From the NCBI RefSeq assembly GCF_051020955.1, contig NW_027476686.1, forward strand, positions 1-64,000: a stretch of 64,000 bases of DNA. Reading direction: 5' to 3'. The stretch is from Megalopta genalis. Its lineage: Eukaryota; Arthropoda; Insecta; Hymenoptera; Halictidae. Within the stretch, counting starts at the first letter, position 1. Each line of letters opens with the position of its first letter. Below are positions 1 to 12,014 of the stretch, one piece after another. Under the pieces are notes generated by a model. It was not told the origin of the DNA. It did not search any database and worked only from the letters and a program-made list of their open reading frames with translations. The translations under genes and the position numbers were made by a program.

Positions 1-1708
1 CTAATCTTCGAATCCATGCGAAACAAATGGTTTAGCTTCAAATACTTGTGATACACTTGATTTAGCTTCAACAGCATGCGAAGCAAACGAGTTAGCTTCA
101 AATCCATGCGAACACATGATTTAGCTTCAAATCAATGCGAAGTAGGAGGCTTATCTTCGAATCCATGCGAAACAAATGGTTTAGCTTCAAATACTTGTGA
201 TATACATGATTTAGCTTCAACAGCATGCGAAACAAACGAGTTAGCTTCAAATCCAAACGAAAAACATGATTTAGTATCAAGTCAACGCGAAGTTGATGGC
301 TTTGCTTCAAATCCATGCGAAACGAATGATTTAGCTTCACATACTTGTGAATATAAGTGATATAGCTTCAAATGCAGGCGAAACAAACGAGTTAGCTTCA
401 AACCCATGCTAAACACATGATTTAGCATCTAATCAATGCGAAGTAGAAGGCTAATCTTCGAATCCATGCGAAACAAATGTTTTAGCTTCAAATACTTGTG
501 ATACACTTGATTTAGCTTCAACAGCATGCGAAGCAAACGAGTTAGCTTCTAATCCATGCGAAACACATGATTTAGATTAAAATCAATGCGAGGTAGAAGG
601 GTTACCTTCGAATCCATGCGAAACAAATGGTTTAGCCGCAAATACTTGTGATATACATGATTCAGCTTCAACTGCATGCGAAACAAACGAGTCAGCTTCA
701 AATCCATGCGGAACACATGATTTAGCTTCAAATCAATGCGAAGTGGAAGGCTTATCTTCGAATCCATGCGAAACGAATAGTTTAGCTTCAAATACTTTTG
801 ATATACATGATTCAGCTTCAACTGCCTGCGAAACAAACGAGTTAGCTTCAAATCCATGCGAAACACATGAATAAGCATCAAGTCAACGCGAAGTTGATGG
901 CTTAGCTTCAAATCCATGCAAAACGATTGATTTAGCTTCACATACTTGAAAATATAAGTGATATGGCTTCAAATGCAGGCGAAACAAACGAGTTAGCTTC
1001 AAACCCATGCGAAAAACATGATTTAGCATCTAATCAATGCGTAGTAGAAGGCTGATCTTCGAATCCATGCGAAGCAAATGGTTTAGCTACAAATACTTGT
1101 GATATACATGATTTAGTTTCAACAGCATGCGAAACAAACGAGTTAGATTCAAATCCATGCGAAACACATGGTTTAGCCGCAAATACTTGTGATATACATG
1201 ACTTAGCTTCAACAGCATGCGAAACAAACGAGTTAGCTTCAAATGCATGCGAAACACATGATTTAGCTTCAAATCAATGCGAAGTAGGAGGCTTATCTTC
1301 GAATCCATGCGAAACAAATGGTTTAGCTTCAAATACTTGTGATATACATGATTTAGCTTCAACAGCATGCGAAACAAACGAGTTAGCTTCAAATGCATGC
1401 GAACACATGATTTAGCTTCAAATCAATGCGAAGTAGGAGGCTTATCTTCGAATCCATGCGAAACAAATGGTTTAGCAGCAAATACTTGTGATATACATGA
1501 TTCTGCTTCAACTGCATGCGAAACAAACGAGTCAGCTTCAAATCCATGCGGAACACATGATTTAGCTTCAAATCAATGCGAAGTGGAAGGCTTATCTTCG
1601 AATTCATGCGAAACGAATAGTTTAGCTTCAAATACTTTTGATATACATGATTCAGCTTCAACTGCCTGCGAAACAAACGAGTTAGCTTCAAATCCATGCG
1701 AAACACAA

Positions 1709-1859
1709 GAATTAGCATCAAGTCAACGCGCAGTTGATGGCTTAGCTTCAAATCCATGCAAAACGAATGATTTAGCTTCACATACTTGAAAATATAAGTG
1801 ATATGGCTTCAAATGCAGGCGAAACAAACGAGTTAGCTTCAAACCCATGCGAAACACAT
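1709..1859. repeat. Variant 151-bp pentamer carrying the 31-bp monomer
   Basis: This is an example of the diverged pentamer that punctuates the array. Its A-type monomer (1709-1738) has gcatcaagtcaacgcg, its B-type (1739-1768) has ccatgcaaaacgaat, its C-type (1769-1799) is 31 bp long and contains cacatacttgaaaatataag, its D-type (1800-1829) has caaatgcaggcg, and its E-type (1830-1859) has caaacccatgcg. The extra base in the C-type monomer shifts all three frames. Copies occur at spacings such as 601, 451, 751, 840 and 1,050 bp, for example 31-mers starting at 7229, 7830 and 8431, and at 59225, 59826, 60427 and 60878. It therefore acts as the marker that defines the higher-order unit. An older-looking version with cttgtgaatataag is present at 328-358 and recurs in the 20-58 kb region. 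Confidence 0.92.
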
Positions 1860-3388
1860 GATTTAGCAACTAATGAATGCGAAGTAGAAGGATGATCTTC
1901 GAATCCATGCGAAGCAAATGGTTGAGCTTCAAATAATTGTGATATACATGATTTAGTTTCAACAGCATGCGAAACAAACGAGTTAGATTCAAATCCATGC
2001 GAAACACATGATTTAGCTTCAAATCAATGCGAAGTAGAAGGGTTACCTTCGAATCCATGCGAAACAAGTGGTTTAGCCGCAAATACTTGTGATATACATG
2101 ACTTAGCTTTAACAGCATGCGAAACAAACGAGGTAGCTTCAAATCCATGCGAACACATGATTTAGCTTCAAATCAATGCGAAGTAGGAGGCTTATCTTCG
2201 AATATATGCGAAACAAATGGTTTAGCTTCAAATACTTGTGATATGCATGATTTAGCTTCAACAGTATGCGAAACAAACGAGTTAGCTTCAAATCCATGCG
2301 AAACGCATGATTTACCATCTAATAAATGCGAAGTAGAAGGCTGATCTTCGAATCCATGCGAAGCAAATGGTTTGGCTTCAAATACTTGTGATACACTTGA
2401 TTTAGCTTCAACAGAATGCGAAACAAACGAGGTAGCTTCAAGTCCATGCGAACACATGATTTAGCTTCAACAGCAGGCGAAACAAACGAGTTAGCTTCAA
2501 ATCCATGCGAAACACATGATTTAGATTAAAATCAATGCGAAGTAGAAGGGTTACCTTCGAATCCATGCGAAACAAATGGTTTAGCCGCAAATACTTGTGA
2601 TATACATGATTCAGCTTCAACTGCATGCGAAACAAACGAGTCAGCTTCAAATCCATGCGGAACACATGATTTAGCTTCAAATCAATGCGAAGTGGAAGGC
2701 TTATCTTCGAATCCATGCGAAACGAATAGTTTAGCTTCAAATACTTTTGACATACATGATTCAGCTTCAACTGCATGCTAAACAAACGAGTTAGCTTCAA
2801 ATCCATGCGGAACACATGAATTAGCATCACGTCAACGCGAAGTTGATGGCTTAGCTTCAAATCCATGCAAAACGAATGATTTAGCTTCACATACTTGAAA
2901 ATATAAGTGATATGGCTTCAAATGCAGGCGAAACAAACGAGTTAGTTTCAAACCCATGCGAAACACATGATTTAGCATCTAATCAATGCGAAGTAGAAGG
3001 CTGACCTTCGAATCCATGCGAAGCAAATGGTTTAGCTTCAAATACTTGTGATATACATGATTTAGTTTCAACAGCATGCGAAACAAACGAGTTAGATTCA
3101 AATCCATGCGAAACACATGATTTAGCTTCAAATCAATGCGAAGTAGACGGGTTACCTTCGAATCCATGCGAAACAAATGGTTTAGCTTCAAATACTTGTG
3201 ATATACATGACTTAGCTTCAACAGCATGCGAAACAAACGAGTTAGCTTCAAATCCATCCGAAACACATGTTTTAGCTTCAAATCAATGCGAAGTAGAGGG
3301 GTTACCTTCGAATCCATGCGAAACAGATGGTTTAGCTTCAAATACTTGTGATACACTTGATTTAGCTTCAACAGCATGCGAAGCAAAC

Positions 3389-3417
3389 GAGTTAGCTTCA
3401 AATCCATGCGAACACAT
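3389..3417. repeat. 29-bp E-class monomer
   Basis: This E monomer ends in gcgaacacat instead of gcgaaacacat, so it is one base short and makes a 149-bp pentamer. The same 29-bp form recurs many times, for example ending before A monomers near 2155, 4314, 7014, 8819, 20047, 27490, 33486 and 58861. It is usually followed by an A monomer. It shifts the frame in the opposite direction to the 31-bp monomer, so the two together keep the overall array close to multiples of 30 bp. The loss of one A from an AAA run is a plausible origin (inference). Confidence 0.9.
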
Positions 3418-3567
3418 GATTTAGCTTCAAATCAATGCGAAGTAGGAGGCTTATCTTCGAATCCATGCGAAACAAATGGTTTAGCTTCAAATACTTGTGA
3501 TATACATGATTTAGCTTCAACAGCATGCGAAACAAACGAGTTAGCTTCAAATCCATGCGAAACACAT
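3418..3567. repeat. Reference 150-bp pentamer, monomer classes A-B-C-D-E
   Basis: This is a clean example of the level-2 unit. Class A is 3418-3447 (contains atcaatgcgaagtagga), B is 3448-3477 (contains cttcgaatcc), C is 3478-3507 (contains atacttgtgatatacat), D is 3508-3537 (contains acagcatgcgaaac), and E is 3538-3567 (contains atccatgcgaaacacat). Each monomer is exactly 30 bp. The same class order recurs across the window, so the pentamer, not the monomer, is the unit that has been amplified. Class B carries a TTCGAA site and class D a GCATGC site about once per 150 bp, which predicts 150-bp ladders with BstBI or SphI. In the + frame starting at 3418 the five classes read as five decapeptides with the pattern [DGE]-L-[AS]-S-[NT]-x-C-[ED]-x-x. 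Confidence 0.95.
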
Positions 3568-6500
3568 GATTTAGATTAAAATCAATGCGAAGTAGAAGGG
3601 TTACCTTCGAATCCATGCGAAACAAATGGTTTAGCCGCAAATACTTGTGATATACATGATTCAGCTTCAACTGCATACGAAACAAACGAGTCAGCTTCAA
3701 ATCCATGCGGAACACATGATTTAGCTTCAAATCAATGCGAAGTGGAAGGCTTATCTTCGAATCCATGCGAAACGAATTGTTTAGCTTCAAATACTTTTGA
3801 TATACATGATTCAGCTTCAACTGCCTGCGAAACAAACGAGTTAGCTTCAAATCCATGCGAAACACATGATTTAGCTTCAAATCAATGCGAAGTTGATGGC
3901 TTAGCTTCAAATCCATGCAAAACGTATGATTTAGCTTCACATACTTGAAAATATAAGTGATATGGCTTCAAATGCAGGCGAAACAAACGAGTTAGCTTCA
4001 AACCCATGCGAAACACATGATTTAGCATCTAATCAATGCGAAGTAGAAGGCTGACCTTCGAATCCATGCGAAGCAAATGGTTTAGCTTCAAATACTTGTG
4101 ATATACATGATTTAGTTTCAACAGCATGCGAAACAAACGAGTTTGATTCAAATCCATGCGAAACACATGATTTAGCTTCAAATCAATGCGAAGTAGAAGG
4201 GTTACCTTCGAATCCATGCCAAACAAGTGGTTTAGCCGCAAATACTTGTGATATACATGACTTAGCTTTAACAGCATGCGAAACAAACGAGGTAGCTTCA
4301 AATCCATGCGAACACATGATTTAGCTTCAAATCAATGCGAAGTAGGAGGCTTATCTTCGAATATATGCGAAACAAATGGTTTAGATTCAAATACTTGTGA
4401 TATGCATGATTTAGCTTCAACAGTATGCGAAACAAACGAGTTAGCTTCAAATCCATGCGAAACGCATGATTTACCATCTAATAAATGCGAAGTAGAAGGA
4501 TGATCTTCGAATCCATGCGAAGCAAATGGATTAGCTTCAAATACTTGTGACATACATGATTTAGCTTCAACAGCATGCGAAATAAACGAGTTAGCATCAA
4601 ATCCATGCGAAACACATGATTTAGATTAAAATCAATGCGAAGTAGAAGGGTTACCTTCGAATCCATGCGAAACAAATGGTTTAGCCGCAAATACTTGTGA
4701 TATACATGATTCAGCTTCAACTGCACGCGAAACAAACGAGTCAGCTTCAAATCCATGCGGAACACATGATTTAGCTTCAAATCAATGCGAAGTGGAAGGC
4801 TTATCTTCGAATCCATGCGAAACGAATAGTTTAGCTTCAAATACTTTTGATATACATGATTCAGCTTCAACTGCCTGCGAAACAAACGAGTTAGCTTCAA
4901 ATCCATGCGAAACACAAGAATTAGCATCAAGTCAACGCGAAGTTGATGGCTTAGCTTCAAATCCATGCAAAACGAATGATTTAGCTTCACATACTTGAAA
5001 ATATAAGTGATATGGCCTCAAATGCAGGCGAAACAAACGAGTTAGCTTCAAACCCATGCGAAACACATGATTTAGCATCTAATGAATGCGAAGTAGAAGG
5101 ATGATCTTCGAATCCATGCGAAGCAAATGGTTTAGCTTCAAATACTTGTGATATACATGATTTAGTTTCAACAGCATGCGAAACAAACGAGTTAGCTTCA
5201 AATCCATCCGAAACACATGATTTAGCTTCAAATCAATGCGAAGTGGAAGGCTTATCTTCGAATCCATGCGAAACGAATAGTTTAGCTTCAAATACTTTTG
5301 ACATACATGATTCAGCTTCAACTGCATGCTAAACAAACGAGTTAGCTTCAAATCCATGCGGAACACATGAATTAGCATCACGTCAACGCGAAGTTGATGG
5401 CTTAGCTTCAAATCCATGCAAAACGAATGATTTAGCTTCACATACTTGAAAATATAAGTGATATGGCTTCAAATGCAGGCGAAACAAACGAGTTAGTTTC
5501 AAACCCATGCGAAACACATGATTTAGCATCTAATCAATGCGAAGTAGAAGGCTGACCTTCGAATCCATGCGAAGCAAATGGTTTAGCTTCAAATACTTGT
5601 GAAGTACATGATTTAGTTTCAACAGCATGCGAAACAAACGAGTTAGATTCAAATCCATGCGAAACACATGATTTAGCTTCAAATCAATGCGAAGTAGACG
5701 GGTTACCTTCGAATCCATGCGAAACAAATGGTTTAGCCGCAAATACTTGTGATATACATGACTTAGCTTCAACAGCATGCGAAACAAACGAGGTAGCTTC
5801 AAATTCATGCGAACACATGATTTAGCTTCAAATCAATGCGAAGTAGAAGGCTGATCTTCGAATCCATGCGAAGCAAATGGTTTGGCTTCAAATACTTGTG
5901 ATACACTTGATTTAGCTTCAACAGCATGCGAAACAAACGAGTTAGCTTCAAATCCATGCGAAACACATGATTGAGCTTCAAATCAATGCGAAGTAGGAGG
6001 CTTATCTTCGAATCCATGCGAAACAAATGGTTTAGCTTCAAATACTTGTGATATACATGACTTAGCTTCAACAGCATGCGAAACAAACGAGTTAGATTCA
6101 AATCCATGCGAAACACATGATTTAGCTTCAAATCAATGCGAGGTAGGAGGCTTATCTTCGAATCCATGCGAAACAAATGGTTTAGCTTCAAATACTTGTG
6201 ATATACATGACTTAGCTTCAACAGCATGCGAAACAAACGAGTTAGCTTCAAATCCATCCGAAACACATGATTTAGCTTCAAATCAATGCGAATTAGAAGG
6301 GTTATCTTCGATTCCATGCGAAACATATGATATAGCTTCAAATACTTGTGATATACATGATTTAGCTTCAACAGCATGCGAAACAAACGAGTTAGCTTCA
6401 AACCCATGCGAAACACATGATTTAGCATCTAATCAATGCGAAGTAGAAGGCTGACCTTCGAATCCATGCGAAGCAAATGGTTTAGCTTCAAATACTTGTG

Positions 6501-7228
6501 ATATACATGATTTAGTTTCAACAGCATGCGAAACAAACGAGTTAGATTCAAATCCATGCGAAACACATGATTTAGCTTCAAATCAACGCGAAGTTGATGG
6601 CTTAGCTTCAAATCCATGCAAAACGAATGATTTAGCTTCACATACTTGAAAATATAAGTGATATGGCTTCAAATGCAGGCGAAACAAACGAGTTAGCTTC
6701 AAACCCATGCGAAACACATGATTTAGCATCTAATGAATGCGAAGTAGAAGGATGATCTTCGAATCCATGCGAAGCAAATGGTTTAGCTTCAAATAATTGT
6801 GATATACATGATTTAGTTTCAACAGCATGCGAAACAAACGAGTTAGATTCAAATCCATGCGAAACACATGATTTAGCTTCAAATCAATGCGAAGTAGAAG
6901 GGTTACCTTCGAATCCATGCGAAACAAGTGGTTTAGCCGCAAATACTTGTGATATACATGATTCAGCTTTAACAGCATGCGAAACAAACGAGGTAGCTTC
7001 AAATCCATGCGAACACATGATTTAGCTTCAAATCAATGCGAAGTAGGAGGCTTATCTTCGAATATATGCGAAACAAATGGTTTAGCTTCAAATACTTGTG
7101 ATATGCATGATTTAGCTTCAACAGTATGCGAAACAAACGAGTTAGCTTCAAATCCATGCGAAACACAAGAATTAGCATCAAGTCAACGCGAAGTTGATGG
7201 CTTAGCTTCAAATCCATGCAAAACGAAT

Positions 7229-8430
7229 GATTTAGCTTCACATACTTGAAAATATAAGTGATATGGCTTCAAATGCAGGCGAAACAAACGAGTTAGCTTC
7301 AAACCCATGCGAAACACATGATTTAGCATCTCATGAATGCGAAGTAGAAGGATGATCTTCGAATCCATGCGAAGCAAATGGATTAGCTTCAAATACTTGT
7401 GATATACATGATTTAGCTTCAACAGCATGCGAAATAAACGAGTTAGCATCAAATCCATGCGAAACACATGATTTAGATTAAAATCAATGCGAAGTAGAAG
7501 GGTTACCTTCGAATCCATGCGAAACAAATGGTTTAGCCGCAAATACTTGTGATATACATGATTCAGCTTCAACTGCATGCGAAACAAACGAGTCAGCTTC
7601 AAATCCATGCGGAACACATGATTTAGCTTCAAATCAATGCGAAGTGGAAGGCTTATCTTCGAATCCATGCGAAACGAATAGTTTAGCTTCAAATACTTTT
7701 GATATACATGATTCAGCTTCAACTGCCTGCGAAACAAACGAGTTAGCTTCAAATCCATGCGAAACACAAGAATTAGCATCAAGTCAACGCGAAGTTGATG
7801 GCTTAGCTTCAAATCCATGCAAAACGAATGATTTAGCTTCACATACTTGAAAATATAAGTGATATGGCTTCAAATGCAGGCGAAACAAACGAGTTAGCTT
7901 CAAACCCATGCGAAACACATGATTTATCATCTCATGAATGCGAAGTAGAAGGATGATCTTCGAATCCATGCGAAGCAAATGGATTAGCTTCAAATACTTG
8001 TGATATACATGATTTAGCTTCAACAGCATGCGAAATAAACGAGTTAGCATCAAATCCATGCGAAACACATGATTTAGATTAAAATCAATGCGAAGTAGAA
8101 GGGTTACCTTCGAATCCATGCGAAACAAATGGTTTAGTCGCAAATACTTGTGATATACATGATTCAGCTTCAACTGCAGGCGAAACAAACGAGTCAGCTT
8201 CAAATCCATGCGGAACACATGATTTAGCTTCAAATCAATGCGAAGTGGAAGGCTTATCTTCGAATCCATGCGAAACGAATAGTTTAGCTTCAAATACTTT
8301 TGATATACATGATTCAGCTTCAACTGCCTGCGAAACAAACGAGTTAGCTTCAAATCCATGCGAAACACAAGATTTTGCATCAAGTCAACGCGAAGTTGAT
8401 GGCTTAGCTTCAAATCCATGCAAAACGAAT
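7229..8430. repeat. Two tandem 601-bp higher-order units
   Basis: The units are 7229-7829 and 7830-8430, each four pentamers with one 31-bp monomer (4 x 150 + 1). They differ at identifiable sites: tagcatctc against tatcatctc (7326/7927), gccgc against gtcgc (7537/8138), aactgcatgcg against aactgcaggcg, and acaagaattagc against acaagattttgc. These differences allow the later recombination product at 12543-13143 to be parsed. The 601-bp unit is the most regular third-level unit in the window and reappears at 59,225-60,427. Confidence 0.92.
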
Positions 8431-9493
8431 GATTTAGCTTCACATACTTGAAAATATAAGTGATATGGCTTCAAATGCAGGCGAAACAAACGAGTTAGCT
8501 TCAAACCCATGCGAAACACATGATTTAGCATCTAATGAATGCGAAGTAGAAGGATGATCTTCGAATCCATGCGAAGCAAATGGTTGAGCTTCAAATAATT
8601 GTGATATACATGATTTAGTTTCAACAGCATGCGAAACAAACGAGTTAGATTCAAATCCATGCGAAACACATGATTTAGCTTCAAATCAATGCGACGTAGA
8701 AGGGTTACCTTCGAATCCATGCGAAACAAGTGGTTTAGCCGCAAATACTTGTGATATACATGACTTAGCTTTAACAGCATGCGAAACAAACGAGGTAGCT
8801 TCAAATCCATGCGAACACATGATTTAGCTTCAAATCAATGCGAAGTAGGAGGCTTATCTTCGAATATATGCGAAACAAATGGTTTAGCTTCAAATACTTG
8901 TGATATGCATGATTTAGCTTCAACAGTATGCGAAACAAACGAGTTAGCTTCAAATCCATGCGAAACGCATGATTTACCATCTAATAAATGCGAAGTAGAA
9001 GGCTGATCTTCGAATCCATGCGAAGCAAATGGTTTGGCTTCAAATACTTGTGATACACTTGATTTAGCTTCAACAGAATGCGAAACAAACGAGGTAGCTT
9101 CAAGTCCATGCGAACACATGATTTAGCTTCAACAGCAGGCGAAACAAACGAGTTAGCTTCAAATCCATGCGAAACACATGATTTAGATTAAAATCAATGC
9201 GAAGTAGAAGGGTTACCTTCGAATCCATGCGAAACAAATGGTTTAGCCGCAAATACTTGTGATATACATGATTCAGCTTCAACTGCATGCGAAACAAACG
9301 AGTCAGCTTCAAATCCATGCGGAACACATGATTTAGCTTCAAATCAATGCGAAGTGGAAGGCTTATCTTCGAATCCATGCGAAACGAATAGTTTAGCTTC
9401 AAATACTTTTGATATACATGATTCAGCTTCAACTGCCTGCGAAACAAACGAGTTAGCTTCAAATCCATGCGAAACACAAGAATTAGCATCAAG

Positions 9494-10453
9494 TCAACGC
9501 GAAGTTGATGGCTTAGCTTCAAATCCATGCAAAACGAATGATTTAGCTTCACATACTTGAAAATATAAGTGATATGGCTTCAAATTCAGGCGAAACAAAC
9601 GAGTTAGCTTCAAATCCATCCGAAACACATGATTTAGCTTCAAATCAATGCGAATTAGAAGGATGATCTTCGAATCCATGCGAAGCAAATGGTTTTGCAT
9701 CAAATACTTGTGATATACATGATTTAGTTTCAACAGCATGCGAAACAAACGAGTTAGATTCAAATCCATGCGAAACACATGATTTAGATTCAAATCAATG
9801 CGAAGTAGAAGGGTTATCTTCGAATCCATGCGATACAAATGGTTTAGCCGCAAATACTTGTGATATACATGACTTAGCTTCAACAGCATGCGAAACAAAC
9901 GAGTTAGCTTCAAATCCATGCGAAACACATGATTTAGCTTCAAATCAATGCGAAGTAGGAGGCTTATCTTCGAATCCATGCCAAACAAATGGTTTAGCTT
10001 CAAATACTTGTGATATACATGATTTAGCTTCAACAGAATGCGAAACAAACGAGGTAGCTTCAAATCCATGCGAAACACATGATTTAGATTAAAATCAATG
10101 CGAAGTAGAAGGGTTACCTTCGAATCCATGCGAAACAAATGGTTTAGCCGCAAATACTTGTGATATACATGATTCAGCTTCAACTGCATGCGAAACAAAC
10201 GAGTCAGCTTCAAATCCATGCGGAACACATGATTTAGCTTCAAATCAATGCGAAGTGGATGGCTTATATTCGAATGCATGCGAAACGAATAGTTTAGCTT
10301 CAAATACTTTTGATATACATGATTCAGCTTCAACTGCCTGCGAAACAAACGAGTTAGCTTTAAATCCATGCGAAACACAAGAATTAGCATCAAGTCAACG
10401 CGAAGTTGATGGCTTAGCTTCAAATCCATGCAAAACGAATGATTTAGCTTCAC
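9494..10453 (-). other. Longest open frame (319 codons), not regarded as a gene
   Basis: This minus-strand frame reads decapeptides such as VFRMDLKLNH and VYHKYLKLNH. It stays open because none of the five monomer classes contains a stop in this frame and 30 is divisible by 3. It begins with ATG formed by the repeat (MKLNHSF) and ends after a 31-bp monomer shifts the frame. An almost identical frame lies 4,713 bp downstream (14207-15166), as expected from the duplication. There is no signal peptide, known domain, non-repeat sequence, promoter or splice context that would support translation. Elsewhere the same frame is stopped by TAG whenever the A variant gcatctaatc occurs. I judge it a by-product of the repeat. 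Confidence 0.75.
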
Positions 10454-12014
10454 ATACTTGAAAATATAAGTGATATGGCTTCAAATGCAGGCGAAACAAA
10501 CGAGTTAGCTTCAAACCCATGCGAAACACATGATTTAGCATCTAATGAATGCGAAGTAGAAGGATGATCTTCGAATCCATGCGAAGCAAATGGTTTAGCT
10601 TCAAATACTTGTGATATACATGATTTAGTTTCAACAGCATGCGAAACAAACGAGTTAGCTTCAAATCCATCCGAAACACATGATTTAGCTTCAAATCAAT
10701 GCGAATTAGAAGGGTTATCTTCGATTCCATGCGAAACATATGATATAGCTTCAAATACTTGTGATATACATGATTTAGCTTCAACAGCATGCGAAACAAA
10801 CGAGTTAGCTTCAAATCCATGCGAAACGCATGATTTAGCTTCAAATCAATGCGAAGTGGAAGGCTTATCTTCGAATCCATGCGAAAAGAATAGTTTAGCT
10901 TCAAATACTTTTGATATACATGATTCAGCTTCAACTGCATGCTAAACAAACGAGTTAGCTTCAAATCCATGCGAAACACATGAATTAGCATCACGTCAAC
11001 GCGAAGTTCATGGCTTAGCTTCAAATCCATGCAAAGCGAATGATTTAGCTTCACATACTTGAAAATATAAGTGATATGGCTTCAAATGCAGGCGAAACAA
11101 ACGAGTTAGATTCAAATCCATGCGAAACACATGATTTAGCTTCAAATCAATGCGAAGTAGAAGGGTTACCTTCGAATCCATGCGAAACAAATGGTTTAGC
11201 CGCAAATACTTGTGATATACATGACTTAGCTTCAACAGCATGCGAAACAAACGAGTTAGCTTCAAATCCATGCGAAACACATGATTTAGCTTCAAATCAA
11301 TGCGAAGTAGGAGGCTTATCTTCGAATCTATGCGAAACAAATGGTTTAGCTTCAAATACTTGTGATATACATGATTTAGCTTCAACAGCATGCGAAACAA
11401 ACGAGATAGCTTCAAATCCATGCGAAAGACATGATTTAGATTAAAATCAATGCGAAGTAGAAGGGTTACCTTCGAATCCATGCGAAACAAATGGTTTAGC
11501 CGCAAATACTTGTGATATACATGATTCAGCTTCAACTGCATGCGAAACAAACGAGTCAGCTTCAAATCCATGCGGAACACATGATTTAGCTTCAAATCAA
11601 TGCGAAGTGGATGGCTTATATTCGAATGCATGCGAAACGAATAGTTTAGCTTCAAATACTTTTGATATACATGATTCAGCTTCAACTGCCTGCGAAACAA
11701 ACGAGTTAGCTTTAAATCCATGCGAAACACAAGAATTAGCATCAAGTCAACGCGAAGTTGATGGCTTAGCTTCAAATCCATGCAAAACGAATGATTTAGC
11801 TTCACATACTTGAAAATATAAGTGATATGGCTTCAAATGCAGGCGAAACAAACGAGTTAGCTTCAAACCCATGCGAAACACATGATTTAGCATCTAATGA
11901 ATGCGAAGTAGAAGGATGATCTTCGAATCCATGCGAAGCAAATGGTTTAGCTTCAAATACTTGTGATATACATGATTTAGTTTCAACAGCATGCGAAACA
12001 AACGAGTTAGCTTC

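Larger units (their letters stand above)
1..6701. repeat. Left mosaic block of pentamer multiples
   Basis: This block has no simple long period but contains many partial higher-order copies. The stretch 549-941 recurs at 1389-1781 (840 bp = 28 monomers). The stretch 2117-2344 recurs at 4276-4503 (2,159 bp). The stretch around 2979 recurs around 5530 (2,551 bp). The stretch of about 1,800-2,890 recurs at about 8,462-9,552 (6,662 bp) with only a few differences, including shared ggttgagcttc and caaataattgtg variants. There is no gene. Stops occur in all frames every few hundred bases. The block shares the E-variant gaaacacaag with the region up to about 23.9 kb, and this variant is absent further right. 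Confidence 0.85.
6702..12014. repeat. 5.3-kb segmental duplication, copy 1
   Basis: Positions 6702-7327 match the window 5,314 bp downstream and positions ~7,735-12,014 match the window 4,713 bp downstream. The offset drops by exactly 601 bp, the length of one higher-order unit. The three differences I found over the right part are at 9050 (g/t), 9964 (t/a) and 11370 (c/a), so the copies are well above 99% identical by eye. Inside this copy lie two tandem 601-bp units (7229-7829 and 7830-8430) and a 1,352-bp spacing (601+751) between 31-bp monomers at 10441, 11042 and 11793. No gene is present. Confidence 0.88.

Noticed and set aside
1769..1799. AT-rich 31-bp monomer (cttgaaaatataag) as a promoter or TATA element
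   Set aside because: It recurs about every 450-1,000 bp as part of the higher-order repeat, with no gene downstream on either strand.
3448..3477. CENP-B box-like motif around TTCGAATCCATGCGAA
   Set aside because: The CENP-B box needs TTCG-N4-A-N2-CGGG. Here the spacing is off by one and the CGGG part is missing; monomers with GCGG lack TTCG.
9494..10453. Minus-strand 319-codon open frame as a protein-coding gene
   Set aside because: It is one of many overlapping open frames that result from a 30-bp period. It ends by a repeat frameshift, has no non-repeat sequence, and the same frame is stopped by TAG elsewhere in the array.
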